64,000 bases of DNA. Source: Gemmatimonadaceae bacterium. GTDB taxonomy: Bacteria > Gemmatimonadota > Gemmatimonadetes > Gemmatimonadales > Gemmatimonadaceae. Below, one piece after another: positions 1 to 8,998 of the stretch (position 1 is the first letter of the stretch; each line of letters opens with the position of its first letter). The notes beneath the pieces are model-generated. The model made no database searches, had not been told where the DNA came from, and was given only the letters and a program-made list of their open reading frames with translations. Location of the stretch: assembly GCA_020846935.1 (NCBI GenBank), contig JADLCY010000014.1:124001-188000 (forward strand), written 5' to 3'. Position numbers and translations under genes: made by a program.

Positions 1-175
1 CGTGCTGGCGCTGCGCGCGGTCACGAGTACCGATGGCATGACCGCCGACTGGTACCCGTACCCGCCCGAGGTCCTTTCGCGCATGTCGAGTCGGATCATC
101 AACGAAGTGAAGGGGGTGAACCGGGTGGTGTACGACGTGAGTTCCAAGCCACCGGCCACGATCGAGTGGGAGTAG
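1..175 (+). CDS. guaA: GMP synthase (glutamine-hydrolysing), C-terminal end only
   Basis: The first 57 codons visible, read from base 2, are the C-terminal tail of GMP synthase, which aminates XMP to GMP using glutamine and ATP. The stretch [20 protein letters not shown] followed by IEWE and a stop is the characteristic end of the GuaA dimerisation domain, including the KPPATIEWE terminus. The rest of the gene lies upstream of the window. The stop (173-175) lies inside the start of the following MATE gene, so the two are probably co-transcribed. Confidence 0.95.
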   Translation, partial: VLALRAVTSTDGMTADWYPYPPEVLSRMSSRIINEVKGVNRVVYDVSSKPPATIEWE

Positions 176-1542
176 GCGCCACGCCGGGGGCGCTGCGATG
201 GCCGACCCATCGCGAGCTCATCGACGTGGCGCGACTCGCGGCACCGATCGTTGCCGTGCAGGTCGGGCTGATGACGATGGGCGCCGTCGACGCGGCAATG
301 CTCGGGCGGGTGTCCCCGGCGGCCATGGCGGGTGGTGCGCTCGGCAACCTGTACTGGATGCTGGCCACGATGGTCGGTCAGGGCGCGGTGCATGCGCTCG
401 ACCCCATCGTTTCCCAGGCCCTGGGTGCCGGCGACGCGGCCGCCGCGGGACGCGGCGTGAAGCGAGGCCTCGTGTTGGGTGCACTCCTGTCCCTGCCCGC
501 CGCGTTGGTCCTCGTACCGGCCGAGCCGGTGTTGCGGTGGCTCGGGCAGCCGGAGGACGTGGCCGCCCTTGCCGGTGACTACACGCTGGCCTGCGTACCG
601 GGTACCATCGCGTACTACTGGTTCTTTGCCCTGCGCCAGAGCCTGCAAGCCATGCGCCGCGTCTGGCCTCTGATCCTTACGGTCGTTGGGGCCAACCTGC
701 TCAACGTCTTCCTGGATTGGGTGCTCATCTTCGGGCGTCTGGGCGCGCCAGCGCTCGGGACCACGGGCGCCGCCATCGCCACGTCGATCGGACGCTGGGC
801 CATGGTGCTGATCCTCGGCGGCATCGGCTGGCGATACCTGCGGCCGCATCTTCGCGGGTCCTGGCGGTCGGCGCTCCGGTGGACGGCGCTCACGCCGATG
901 CTGCGCATCGGCCTGCCCATCGGTGTGCACCAGTGGCTCGAGATGGCGGCATTCGGCGGCGCGCTGCTGCTCGTTGGGCGCTTTGGCACGGTGCCCCTTG
1001 CCGCGCACAACCTGACGATCCAGATCGTCGCGCTCACCTACATGGTGCCGTTAGGCACCGCGAGCGCGGCTGCCGTCCTGGTGGGGCACGCCGTGGGGCG
1101 CGGCGATGCCGATGGCGCACGCCGGGAGGCCAGTGCCGCGCTGGTGTGCGGTGTGGGCTTCATGGCGATCGCCGCGCTGGTGATCGTCGCCGTGCCGGAG
1201 ACTCTGGCGAGGGCCTTCTCGATCGAGCCGGCCGTTGTTGCACTCGGAGCCAGGTTCCTCCCGATCGCGGCCGCGTTCCAGGTGTTCGACGGGATACAGG
1301 GCGTGTCGAGCGGCATCCTTCGCGGTCTTGGCGATACGCGGATCCCAATGCTGCTCAATCTCGTTGGGTTCGTGCTGATCGGGATCCCGGTGGCCGCCAT
1401 CCTCGCATTCCCGCTCGGGATCGGGCCCGAGGGCGTGTGGTGGGGCCTGGTGGTGTGCCTCGCCGTGGTCGCTGCCCTGTTGGCTGCCCGCGTGCGCACT
1501 CGGCTCAGCGGCGCTCTCGTGCGCGTGGAGTCAGCGCACTAG
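166..1542 (+). CDS. MATE family multidrug/metabolite efflux transporter
   Basis: A 458-residue polytopic membrane protein of normal MATE (NorM/DinF-like) length. These proteins export cationic drugs or metabolites in exchange for Na+ or H+. The sequence shows two halves of six hydrophobic segments; the first half begins with the typical [20 protein letters not shown] segment and has the [20 protein letters not shown] loop, and the second half repeats the pattern ([35 protein letters not shown]). The only in-frame start near the conserved region is GTG at 166, which overlaps the guaA end by 10 bases. Substrate cannot be predicted. It carries one CGTTAGGC octamer (1049-1056). Confidence 0.93.
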   Translation: MGVGATPGALRWPTHRELIDVARLAAPIVAVQVGLMTMGAVDAAMLGRVSPAAMAGGALGNLYWMLATMVGQGAVHALDPIVSQALGAGDAAAAGRGVKRGLVLGALLSLPAALVLVPAEPVLRWLGQPEDVAALAGDYTLACVPGTIAYYWFFALRQSLQAMRRVWPLILTVVGANLLNVFLDWVLIFGRLGAPALGTTGAAIATSIGRWAMVLILGGIGWRYLRPHLRGSWRSALRWTALTPMLRIGLPIGVHQWLEMAAFGGALLLVGRFGTVPLAAHNLTIQIVALTYMVPLGTASAAAVLVGHAVGRGDADGARREASAALVCGVGFMAIAALVIVAVPETLARAFSIEPAVVALGARFLPIAAAFQVFDGIQGVSSGILRGLGDTRIPMLLNLVGFVLIGIPVAAILAFPLGIGPEGVWWGLVVCLAVVAALLAARVRTRLSGALVRVESAH

Positions 1543-1635
1543 CTCGGGGTAGGCCGACCAATCTGAACTCACTTTACCACACATCAGCACCATGCGCGGG
1601 CCGCGCGGGGGCCTGACCCTGGGGGACGTCCCGAA

Positions 1636-2088
1636 CTACACACCCTTCTCTTCGAGGAGCGCCATGAACTCCGCGGGCGACTGGATCCCCAGCAGGCGAT
1701 CGGGTACGTCAGGCTCCTTGGAGAACTGGGCGATCTTGCCGAGCACGGGCAGGTACTGATTTGAGACTTCCAGCGGCGGCGCGACGATCAGGAAGAAAAA
1801 GCGCACCGGCTTCTCATCGATCGCCTTGAAGTCCAGGCCCTCCACCCGTCGCCCGAACGCCACCCGCAGCTTGTTCACGACGAGCGAGCGGCAGTGCGGG
1901 ATCGCGATGTTGCGGCCAATACCAGTGGACCCGAGGTTCTCCCGACGCTTCAGCATCTTGAAGAGCATGCTCTCGGACTTCTCGTCGAGCTTGAGGAGCC
2001 CGATGAGTTCCTTGAGGATCTCGTCCTTCGTCCCGCCTTCGAGATCCAGCTTGATCGCGTCTTCGGAGAAAAACTCGCGCAGTTCCAT
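1636..2088 (-). CDS. PtsN-like EIIA domain protein (PTS fructose/nitrogen type)
   Basis: A 150-residue single-domain protein of the PTS EIIA(Fru/Ntr) family. It begins MELREFFSEDAIKLDLEGGT and contains the phosphoacceptor context NIAIPHCRS (His about residue 67). EIIA(Ntr) proteins take phosphate from NPr and act mainly as regulators of K+ and nitrogen metabolism; here the closing residues PAEFMALL are typical. A longer reading to 2187 exists, but MELREFF at 2088 matches the family start and lies downstream of the promoter at 2169-2197, giving a leader of about 75 bases. No EI, HPr or rpoN gene lies nearby, so the phosphodonor is unknown. Confidence 0.88.
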   Translation of the reverse strand: MELREFFSEDAIKLDLEGGTKDEILKELIGLLKLDEKSESMLFKMLKRRENLGSTGIGRNIAIPHCRSLVVNKLRVAFGRRVEGLDFKAIDEKPVRFFFLIVAPPLEVSNQYLPVLGKIAQFSKEPDVPDRLLGIQSPAEFMALLEEKGV

Positions 2089-2168
2089 GTACGGGGGGCG
2101 GCTGGTCGACGCCGCGCGTCTGAGCGCTGCGACGGGGGCTCGCGGACCGTCCTGCGAGCGAGCGGGGC

Positions 2169-2197
2169 AACTTACCGAAGGCTCCAAGTCGTGTCAA
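2169..2197 (-). promoter_or_regulatory. Promoter of the PtsN-like gene
   Basis: On the minus strand a perfect -35 TTGACA (2197-2192) is followed after 17 bases by TAAGTT (2174-2169). It lies back to back with the dusB promoter (2207-2235), with only nine bases between the two -35 boxes, so the two genes may share a control region. Confidence 0.65.
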
Positions 2198-2206
2198 ATC
2201 TTCACG

Positions 2207-2235
2207 TTGCAAGCGTTTTCGGCGCCAGCTAGCTT
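2207..2235 (+). promoter_or_regulatory. dusB promoter, probably giving a leaderless mRNA
   Basis: TTGCAA (2207-2212), 17-base spacer, TAGCTT (2230-2235). The dusB ATG begins at 2244, eight bases after the -10 box, where transcription would be expected to start. There is no Shine-Dalgarno sequence upstream of the ATG other than a short CCGGG run. Confidence 0.55.
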
Positions 2236-2243
2236 GCTCCGGG

Positions 2244-3260
2244 ATGGCTTTCCCATACCCCGTTCGCCACCCCCTCCCACTGATCCTGGCCCCCATGGCT
2301 GGGGTCTCGGAGTCCCCGTTCCGGCGCCTCTGTCGTCAGCACGGGGCGGACGTGGTCGTGACCGAGTTCCTGTCCGCCGAGGGCATCCGGCGAGAAAATC
2401 CGGCGACGGTGGCCAAGCTCCGATTCGGCGCCGACGAGCGGACGATCGGCGTCCAGATCTTTGGCGCGGACCCGGCCGCCATGCGTGAGGCGGCGGCGCT
2501 GGTTACGGACGTTTTCCAGCCCGACTTCATCGACATCAATTTCGGTTGCCCGGTCAAGAAGGTCGTGCGTCGCAACGGTGGCTCCGGATGCCTGCGGGAC
2601 CTCGACCTGGTGCAGGCCGTCATCCGCGCGGTTCGCGCCGGCACGCATCTCCCGGTCACCGTGAAGATCCGGAGCGGTTGGAGCGAAGAGCTTCGGGACC
2701 CTGTGGCCATTGCGCTCCGCTGCCAGGACGCCGGAGCCGGCGCGCTGACGCTGCACCCGCGCACGCGTACCCAGATGTACACCGGCTTTGCGCGCTGGGA
2801 GGAGATCGCCGCGGTCAAGGCGGCGCTCTCGATCCCGGTGATCGGCAACGGAGACATCAAGACGCCGCAGGATGTGGTGCGCATGAAGGAGCTCACCAAC
2901 GCCGACGGCCTCATGATCGCGCGCGGCTCGTTCGGTCAGCCGTGGATCTTCGACCAGGCGCGCGCACTGCTTGAGGGTCGCCCGATGCCGGCGACGCCGC
3001 CCGTGGAGCAGCGTTTCGCCATTGCGCTCGAGCACGCGCGTATGGTGCAGAGCTATGAGGCCGATCCCGAGGGCGCCGCCGTGGAGTTCCGCAAGCACCT
3101 CGGCTGGTACGTCAAGGGACTTCCCAACTCGGCGGATCTGCGCCGTCGCCTGCACGCGGTCAACAGCTTTGGCGAGGTGGAGGGCATCTTCGAGGCGTAC
3201 CTGTCGGCGGGGCATCACCTCGAGGCCACGGGGCCCACACTGGAGTCCGTGGAGGCGTGA
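2244..3260 (+). CDS. dusB: tRNA-dihydrouridine synthase
   Basis: A 338-residue FMN-dependent enzyme that reduces uridine to dihydrouridine in tRNA D-loops using NAD(P)H. The TIM barrel opens with LILAPMAGVSESPFRRLCR; the catalytic cysteine is in DINFGCPVKKVVRRNGGSG (Cys about 102), followed by the phosphate and tRNA-binding segments TLHPRTRTQMYTG and IGNGDIKTPQD and the helical C-terminal domain (RKHLGWYVKGLP). Length and motifs fit DusB. The start is fixed by homology and lies just downstream of a promoter (see 2207-2235). Its stop overlaps the larB GTG by 4 bases. Confidence 0.95.
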   Translation: MAFPYPVRHPLPLILAPMAGVSESPFRRLCRQHGADVVVTEFLSAEGIRRENPATVAKLRFGADERTIGVQIFGADPAAMREAAALVTDVFQPDFIDINFGCPVKKVVRRNGGSGCLRDLDLVQAVIRAVRAGTHLPVTVKIRSGWSEELRDPVAIALRCQDAGAGALTLHPRTRTQMYTGFARWEEIAAVKAALSIPVIGNGDIKTPQDVVRMKELTNADGLMIARGSFGQPWIFDQARALLEGRPMPATPPVEQRFAIALEHARMVQSYEADPEGAAVEFRKHLGWYVKGLPNSADLRRRLHAVNSFGEVEGIFEAYLSAGHHLEATGPTLESVEA

Positions 3261-4006
3261 CACCGGAACGCGCGCGCGCGATTCTCGATGAAGTGGTGCG
3301 CGGCACGTTGACCGTGGCGGCAGCGCTGGAGCAGCTGGCCACCGCGCCCCTGGAATCGCTCGGGTTCGCGACGGTCGATCATCATCGGGCACTGCGTCAG
3401 GGCGTTCCCGAGGTCATCTTCGGTGCCGGCAAGACCCGGGAGCAGGTCGTCGCGATCGCCGAGCGACTGGCAGCGCGCGGCGACGGGTTCCTGGTCACTC
3501 GCGCCGAGCCCGAGGTGAGAGCCGGGCTCGTGGCCCGCTTCGCGGGAGCGCGCGTGAATGACCTCGCGCGCACAGTGGCGCTGCCAGCGGACCGACCCGT
3601 CGAGGCCCGAACCGGGCGGGTGCTGGTCGTGACCGCAGGCACGAGCGACCTACCGGTCGCCGAGGAGGCCGTCGAAACGCTGCACGCGATCGGCATCCAC
3701 GTCGACCGGCTCACCGACGTAGGGGTCGCCGGGATCCACCGGCTCCTGTCGCGGTCGGCCACGCTTCGCGAGGCCTCAGTGATCATCGTCGTTGCGGGCA
3801 TGGACGGCGCTTTGCCATCCGTGGTTGGAGGACTTGTGGCGTGTCCGGTGATCGCCGTGCCGACCAGCGTTGGCTATGGGGCGGCGTTTGGCGGAATTGC
3901 CCCGCTTCTGACCGCGCTCAACTCCTGCGCGGCTGGGGTTACCGTGGTGAACATCGACAACGGCTTTGGCGCCGCGATGGCGGCCGGTCGCATCGTCGCC
4001 CGGTAG
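3257..4006 (+). CDS. larB: Nickel-pincer cofactor biosynthesis protein LarB
   Basis: A 249-residue LarB, the carboxylase/hydrolase that acts on nicotinic acid adenine dinucleotide to give pyridinium-3,5-biscarboxylate mononucleotide, the first step of the nickel-pincer nucleotide cofactor of lactate racemase-type enzymes. The N-terminal part carries DHHRALRQGVPEVIFGAGKT; from about residue 121 there is a PurE-like domain with VLVVTAGTSDLPVAEEA and a closing NIDNGFGAA segment, both diagnostic. GTG start overlaps dusB (GTGA). The partners larC and larE, and any LarA-type enzyme, are not in this window. Confidence 0.93.
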   Translation: MTPERARAILDEVVRGTLTVAAALEQLATAPLESLGFATVDHHRALRQGVPEVIFGAGKTREQVVAIAERLAARGDGFLVTRAEPEVRAGLVARFAGARVNDLARTVALPADRPVEARTGRVLVVTAGTSDLPVAEEAVETLHAIGIHVDRLTDVGVAGIHRLLSRSATLREASVIIVVAGMDGALPSVVGGLVACPVIAVPTSVGYGAAFGGIAPLLTALNSCAAGVTVVNIDNGFGAAMAAGRIVAR

Positions 4007-4188
4007 CTCGGGCAACGGGTGGCCGGTCCCGACCCGGACCAGCCGTTGGCGTGCGCCCCGGAGGGCCCGGTCCACGCGACCCGTCGAACCCCTGGGCCTC
4101 GGGTTCTTTATGCAGTTCGCCGGACAACACGTTGTGTGACAACTGCTTTACGCCGTCAGTTCACGCAAGACGTCACATTGGGAACCGC

Positions 4189-4216
4189 TTGACTTCCTCG
4201 ATGATTCCCTTAGCCT
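4189..4216 (+). promoter_or_regulatory. ssrA promoter
   Basis: TTGACT (4189-4194), 16-base spacer, TAGCCT (4211-4216). The mature tmRNA begins at 4238, so the primary transcript would carry about 15 extra 5' bases for RNase P to remove. The -10 resembles those of rplU (TAGCTT) and dusB (TAGCTT). Confidence 0.5.
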
Positions 4217-4237
4217 TCGTCAAGTCTCGACCGTTTC

Positions 4238-4595
4238 GGGGGCGACTTGGCTTCGACGGGGTCGGTGACGCTGCGGTGGCGTGCCCAGGTGCTGAGCCCC
4301 TGGTAAAACACTCGGCAAACTCACAACTGCCAACTCTGAACTGGCCCTGGCTGCGTAACGTCTAGTACGGTACGCGCCTTGCTCGACTGGAAGCCCGCCC
4401 GAGGCGGCCTTTCGAGTATCGCAATATCGGGATAGTCCGGCGTCGCGCCTCCTGACGTCGGGCGAAACTCAAGGAGGCTTGTGCAGCGATGGGCGGCCTA
4501 CCGGCCAGTTGCTGCAGACCTCAACCGGTGGGCTACGCACGTAGAAACTGTGGTCGATCTTATCTCGGACCGGGGTTCGAATCCCCGCGCCTCCA
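4238..4595 (+). ncRNA. ssrA: Transfer-messenger RNA (tmRNA)
   Basis: A 358-base one-piece tmRNA that rescues stalled ribosomes with SmpB. The 5' end GGGGGCG (4238-4244) pairs with CGCCTCC (4588-4594), giving a 7-bp acceptor stem with a G3.U70 wobble, the alanine identity element; the discriminator is A4595. CTTGGCTTCGACGGGG is the hallmark 5' segment. The T-arm is CGGGG-TTCGAAT-CCCCG (4571-4587). CCA is not encoded (CTG follows). The tag reading frame ends at TAA 4356-4358. Read from GGC at 4314 it gives GKLTTANSELALAA; with the charged alanine the tag would be AGKLTTANSELALAA. GCC at 4329 as resume codon would give the shorter ANSELALAA. Confidence 0.96.
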
Positions 4596-4603
4596 CTGAA
4601 CAC

Positions 4604-4631
4604 GAAGCCCCAGCCGCTCGGCTGGGGCTTC
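4604..4631. terminator. ssrA terminator hairpin, probably bidirectional
   Basis: A perfect 12-bp inverted repeat, GAAGCCCCAGCC (4604-4615) and GGCTGGGGCTTC (4620-4631), with a 4-base loop. It lies eight bases after the tmRNA and 43 bases beyond the stop of the convergent minus-strand gene (4675), so it could serve both. Only a short T run (GCGTTTC) follows on the plus strand. Confidence 0.8.
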
Positions 4632-4674
4632 GCGTTTCTGGCGCGCGATCAGCGCACGGATTCCCGCGGGTTGC

Positions 4675-5853
4675 TCAGCCCCGTCGGGACGCGCGCCACG
4701 CGGCGATGACCTCGGCCTCCTTTGAGGCCGGGATGCCGGCAATCGTACCGTTCTCCAGGGCCGTCCGTTCGGCCTCGGGGCGCGCGCGATGCCAGTCGAG
4801 CGTGTCCTTCGCCGTCACCGCGAGGGGCCTGAACGTGAGTCCAGCCTTGAGGGCCTTGTCGATGTTCCGACGGAGGAACCCAGCGGTCGCCCCTGTCGGT
4901 GGAAGCCAGATGGGCATGTGGCGCCAGCCGCGAATCTGCTGCGTCGCGAGAAAGTCAGCCGGTACCCACACGAACGACGCGCCTGCGTTGGTGACCGCCT
5001 TGATGCCGTAGAGCACCTCGGCCATCGTCGTCGGCTTGGCGGGACCTGTCGCGTTGAACGTGCCGAACACCCGGTTCTCGGCGCACCGCACGGTGAACTC
5101 GGCGAGATCGCGCGCGTCGATGATCTGCGCCGGATCGTCGGGCGTGCCGGGCGCGAGCACTTCGCCACCGCGGTCGATGCGCGCCGGCCAATAGGTGAAT
5201 CGATCCGAACGATCGAGCGGTCCGACGATGAGTCCTGGCCGAATGACCGTGTGATTGCTTCCGTACTGACGCGCGACTTCCTGCTCCGAGAACGTCTTGA
5301 GGGCGCCGTAGTACTGTCCCGCGTGTTCGCGAACGAGCGTGTACGGGTCCACCCCTTCCGGCATCGGAGTCGTCGCCGCGCTCTCGTCCGCGTCAGGCAC
5401 GCTGTTGTCGGGGTACGTCGAGATCGTCGAGATGAACAGGTAGTGGCCGACGTTCCCCCTGAGGTACTGGGCCGCGTTGCGCACCCAGTATGGAAAGGTC
5501 GTCGGATTGTCGATCACGACATCGAATCGCTTGCCTCGCAGGGCGCTCGCGTCGCCGCTCAGGTCGCCGAGCAGCTGGTCGACCTTGCCCTTGAAGAAGT
5601 CGGGTCGGGTGCGGTTGCGGTTGAACAGCGTGATGCGGTGACCCCGGGCGAGCGCATACTCGACCTGTTCGGGTCCGGTGAATCCGGTACCGCCAATGAT
5701 GAGGATGTTGAGCGGGGCGCTCGCCCGCCCGACGTCTGCCGTGGACGGTGCGCCTTGCGCCTGCGCCCTGCGCGAGATGCCCGGTGACCCGAGGGCAAGG
5801 GCGCCGCCGGCAGCAGCGGACACCTTGAGAAACGTGCGGCGATCGGTCGGCAT
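4675..5853 (-). CDS. Tat-exported NAD(P)-dependent epimerase/dehydratase-family protein
   Basis: A 392-residue protein with a twin-arginine signal (MPTDRRTFLKVS followed by an Ala/Gly-rich hydrophobic stretch) and then a Rossmann-fold extended SDR domain with the dinucleotide motif IIGGTGFTG (about residues 45-53). Family members oxidise or epimerise nucleotide sugars, or act as atypical SDRs. The usual YxxxK may correspond to QYYGALKTFSEQ, where Tyr and Lys are present. Tat export with a bound cofactor would be consistent with folding in the cytoplasm. ATG at 5853 was chosen over an upstream TTG (5880) because it puts the RR motif at residues 5-6. Substrate unknown; it appears to be transcribed alone. 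Confidence 0.82.
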   Translation of the reverse strand: MPTDRRTFLKVSAAAGGALALGSPGISRRAQAQGAPSTADVGRASAPLNILIIGGTGFTGPEQVEYALARGHRITLFNRNRTRPDFFKGKVDQLLGDLSGDASALRGKRFDVVIDNPTTFPYWVRNAAQYLRGNVGHYLFISTISTYPDNSVPDADESAATTPMPEGVDPYTLVREHAGQYYGALKTFSEQEVARQYGSNHTVIRPGLIVGPLDRSDRFTYWPARIDRGGEVLAPGTPDDPAQIIDARDLAEFTVRCAENRVFGTFNATGPAKPTTMAEVLYGIKAVTNAGASFVWVPADFLATQQIRGWRHMPIWLPPTGATAGFLRRNIDKALKAGLTFRPLAVTAKDTLDWHRARPEAERTALENGTIAGIPASKEAEVIAAWRASRRG

Positions 5854-5976
5854 CGGCAGCGCGGTCGAGGAAGCCAGCAAGATGGCCGCGCGATGTGACC
5901 ATCGACAGGTCAGGGGGCTGGCCCGACCGCCAGCGCTCCGAGCCGCCTCCGCGCGGTGACGGCCAGTGTCGCGAGG

Positions 5977-8616
5977 TCAGGCCTGATCGCTCCGCAGCGT
6001 ACTCGCTGGATCGATTCGGATCGCTCGCCAGGCCGGCACGATCGCGGCGACCGAGGCGACGACCGAGAGCAGCGCAATGACGCCGAGGTATGTGGTGGCG
6101 TCAAGCGCGGAGACTTCGAACAGCAGGCCCGAGATCATCCGCGTGGCCACGACGGCCCCGATCGCGCCGAGTGCGACGCCGGCCACGGTAAGTCGCATCG
6201 CGTGACTGCCGACGAGTCGGAGCAGGGATCCCCGCGGTGCACCGAGGGCCGTGCGCACACCGATCTCGCGCGTGCGTTCGGCGACGTTGCCAGCCAGCAC
6301 GCCGTAGATACCGGCGGCCGCGAGCAGGAGCGCCGTGAGCGCAAACGCCTCGAATACGATCAGCGCAAAGCGACGCTCCGACGCGGAGTCGGCGACGATC
6401 GCGGCCATGGGCATCGCGCGTGCAATGGCCAGGTCCGCGTCCGCCGACCACACCGCCTCGCGCACCGCGCCGTCGAGCGCCGGGAGCGCCGATCGCCCCT
6501 TCACGACGAGCGACACGGTCGGGTCCACGCCTGCCCACTGCGCCGCAGGCACGTAGACGGCGTCCGGCTCGTGGAGAGCGAGTGAGACCTGCTTCACATC
6601 GGCCACCACCCCGACCAGCGTGAACGGGCCGTTGGGTCCGACGCGAATCTGCCGTCCGATCGGGTCCAGCCCTGGAAGACGGCGCCGCGCGAGCGACTCG
6701 CTCACCAGGGCCACGGGTGCAGCATCCGCGTCGTCGTCTGCACCGAGGAGTCGACCGCGACGCAGCGCGATACCCATCGTGGCGAAATAGTCCGTACTGA
6801 CTCCATATCGGTAGGTGCCGCGCAGTTCGCCGGGATCCTGGTCGATGACTGGCTCGAACTGCACGCCATAGAGGTCCTGGTCGCCGCTCAGCGGCAGCTG
6901 ACTGGTGAGCGCCGCGCTGGCGACTCCGGGCACCTGCTGTACTTCCGCCAGTGCCCGCTGAAACACGGCGTCGATGGCGGAGTCGCCGCCGGGAGGGCGC
7001 CGCCCGAGGTGCAGCTGCATCGTGAGCACCGCATCGGGCACAAAGCCGGCGTCCACCGAGAACACTCGGGTCAGGCTCCGCAGCAACAGGCCCGAGCACA
7101 CGAGCAGCGTCACCGCGAGCGACACCTCGAGCACCACGAGGAACCGCGTGGCGCGCCGCCGGGAGGTCACGGTCCGGCGCTGGCCTCCCTGGATGGCTTG
7201 CTGTGGATCGTTGTTGGTGGCGCGTAGCGCTGGCAGGACGCCGAATGCCAGGCCAACGAGCGCACTGACCACCGCGGCAAAGACAAACACGCCGCTGTCG
7301 AACCCGATCGCCGCGGCGCGCGGCATGTCCGCCGGCGCGAGCGCCCGAAGGGCACGGACCCCACCGGCGGCGACGAGGAGGCCGAGCGCTCCACCAAGGC
7401 CCGCGAGCACGACGCTCTCGGTGAGAACCTGCCTGACGAGTCGCACCCGTCCGGCGCCCAGGGCGGCGCGCAACGCAAACTCACCCTGGCGGCCGGCATC
7501 GCGTGCCACGACGAGATTGGTCACGTTCACGCAGGCGATCACGAGCACGAGGCTCATCGCGACCAGCATCGCAAGGAGCACCGGGCGGACGCCTTCGGTG
7601 ATCGCTTCCTGAAGGGGCAGGGCCGCGAATCGTACCTCGCGGCCGTAGGTCTCAGGCTTCATCTCCCGGAGCACGGCGGTACCGATGGCGTCCAGTTCCT
7701 GCGTGGCCTGCGCAAAGGAGACGTCCGGTCGAAGCCTCGCGACGGTTCGCAGGTGGTGGCCCCAGGCGCGCCCTTCGGTGATGGCGTACTGCAAGGGAGC
7801 CCAGGCCGTCGCTCCCGGCGCGAGGACGTCCTCGAAGCCCGGCGGCATGACACCAACGATCGTGAACGGGCGATCGTCGAGCCGGAGCTGTCGCCCAACG
7901 ACGGCGGCGTCGCCACCAAAGCGCACGTGCCAGAACGCATCGCTGATGACGACGACGTCGGGGCCGCCATGCACGTCGTCGGCCTCGGTGAAGGGCCGTC
8001 CGAGGGAGGGCGCCTTGCCGTGCACCGCGAACCAGGCGGCGGAGACGCGTCGCGCATCGAGGCGCTCGGGGCGTTCGATGCCGGTGAGCGTGGGCCGCCA
8101 ATCCTTCACGGCGGCGATCGCGGTCAGGCTGCGCGAGCGCGCGGCCAGTTCGCGATACATGCCGAACGTCCCGCCGTTCTCGGCGCCATCCGGCCGGAGT
8201 TCGCGGATCAGGGCGATCTCGTGCGCCTGCGGATACGGGAGCGGATCGAGGAGCGTCGGCTTGATGGCACTGAAGATGGCGGTCGTGCCCCCGATGCCGA
8301 GCGCGAGCGTGATCGCGGTCGCGAGGGAAAACGAGGGCTGCGCGATGAGGCGTCGGACCGCGCGGCGCATGTCGGTCGCCGTGCCCTCGACCACCCGCTC
8401 CCAGCCATAGCCACGCACCTGCTGCTCGACGCTTGTCAGGCTTCCGAATTCCGCCCGCGCGGCGCGCTCCGCGGCCTCCGCGTCGAGGCCGCGCGCGCGA
8501 TGCGCCTTCGTGGACTCGTGCAGGTAGTGCGCGACCTCCGACGAAATCTCCTGCTCGGCTTCCTCGCGGCGCGTGAGTGCGCGCCATCCACGGATCGTCT
8601 GGCGCCAGAGGTGCAT
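5977..8616 (-). CDS. ADOP-type (duplicated orphan) MacB/FtsX permease
   Basis: An 879-residue permease of the kind abundant in Acidobacteria and Gemmatimonadota. An N-terminal cytoplasmic helix region (about 1-80, EEAEQEISSEVAHYLHE) precedes two MacB-periplasmic/FtsX units: the first begins with SLATAITLALGIGGTTAIFSA, and the FtsX cores are near LLAMLVAMSLVLVIACVNVTN and VFEAFALTALLLAAAGIYGV, the latter followed by ERTREIGVRTALGA. No ATP-binding subunit lies next to it, which is why such proteins are called orphan; transported substrate is unknown. Three bases separate it from the upstream padR gene, so the two form an operon. Confidence 0.92.
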   Translation of the reverse strand: MHLWRQTIRGWRALTRREEAEQEISSEVAHYLHESTKAHRARGLDAEAAERAARAEFGSLTSVEQQVRGYGWERVVEGTATDMRRAVRRLIAQPSFSLATAITLALGIGGTTAIFSAIKPTLLDPLPYPQAHEIALIRELRPDGAENGGTFGMYRELAARSRSLTAIAAVKDWRPTLTGIERPERLDARRVSAAWFAVHGKAPSLGRPFTEADDVHGGPDVVVISDAFWHVRFGGDAAVVGRQLRLDDRPFTIVGVMPPGFEDVLAPGATAWAPLQYAITEGRAWGHHLRTVARLRPDVSFAQATQELDAIGTAVLREMKPETYGREVRFAALPLQEAITEGVRPVLLAMLVAMSLVLVIACVNVTNLVVARDAGRQGEFALRAALGAGRVRLVRQVLTESVVLAGLGGALGLLVAAGGVRALRALAPADMPRAAAIGFDSGVFVFAAVVSALVGLAFGVLPALRATNNDPQQAIQGGQRRTVTSRRRATRFLVVLEVSLAVTLLVCSGLLLRSLTRVFSVDAGFVPDAVLTMQLHLGRRPPGGDSAIDAVFQRALAEVQQVPGVASAALTSQLPLSGDQDLYGVQFEPVIDQDPGELRGTYRYGVSTDYFATMGIALRRGRLLGADDDADAAPVALVSESLARRRLPGLDPIGRQIRVGPNGPFTLVGVVADVKQVSLALHEPDAVYVPAAQWAGVDPTVSLVVKGRSALPALDGAVREAVWSADADLAIARAMPMAAIVADSASERRFALIVFEAFALTALLLAAAGIYGVLAGNVAERTREIGVRTALGAPRGSLLRLVGSHAMRLTVAGVALGAIGAVVATRMISGLLFEVSALDATTYLGVIALLSVVASVAAIVPAWRAIRIDPASTLRSDQA

Positions 8617-8619
8617 GGG

Positions 8620-8955
8620 TCAGACCTCGGCGCGCAGGAGACGGGCAACGGCGCCGGTGCGGCGCTGCCAGTCGGCGGTCTCGTCGTCGAGTCGCTTGCG
8701 GCCGGCGCGGGTGAGCGAGTACACGCGCGCCCGCCGCGCGTTCTCCGTCTCCTGCCACTCGGCATCGAGGAACCCGCCGCGCTCGAGCCGCTGCAGGGCG
8801 GTCAGCAGCGAACCCGGATTGACCTTGAAGACGCCGCGCGACACCTGCTCGATCCGTCGGCCGATGCCGAAGCCGTGCAGGGGCTGCAGGCTCAGCGTCT
8901 TGAGGATGAGCATGTCGAGCGTGCCCTGGATGACATCGGTACTGACCTGGTCCAC
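8620..8955 (-). CDS. PadR-family transcriptional regulator
   Basis: A 111-residue winged-helix regulator. QGTLDMLILKTLSLQPLHGF is the standard PadR opening, followed by the recognition region (NPGSLLTALQRLERGGFLDA) and the wing (ARVYSLTRAGRKRL). PadR proteins of this type usually repress their own operon, here the ADOP permease gene three bases downstream. GTG start at 8955. An inverted repeat at 8999-9031, within 80 bases upstream of the start, is a likely operator. Confidence 0.92.
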   Translation of the reverse strand: MDQVSTDVIQGTLDMLILKTLSLQPLHGFGIGRRIEQVSRGVFKVNPGSLLTALQRLERGGFLDAEWQETENARRARVYSLTRAGRKRLDDETADWQRRTGAVARLLRAEV

Positions 8956-8998
8956 GCCGCGCCTCGCGAAGTGAGTCGAGCCGGAACCTCGCGTGCTT

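Noticed and set aside
2229-3392. 387-codon minus-strand open frame opposite dusB/larB
   Set aside because: Arg/His/Pro-rich translation without domains; dusB and larB on the plus strand are clear genes.
4007-4188. Terminator after larB
   Set aside because: Only short GC-rich pairings (such as GGTCC with GGACC) and no T run; not distinguishable from background.
4571-4595. Separate tRNA gene suggested by the T-arm sequence
   Set aside because: It is the 3' tRNA-like end of the tmRNA; its acceptor partner is 330 bases upstream and there is no anticodon arm.
5977-8955. ADOP/PadR as a recent mobile element
   Set aside because: No terminal repeats, transposase or change in composition at the borders; such pairs are normal chromosomal families in these phyla.
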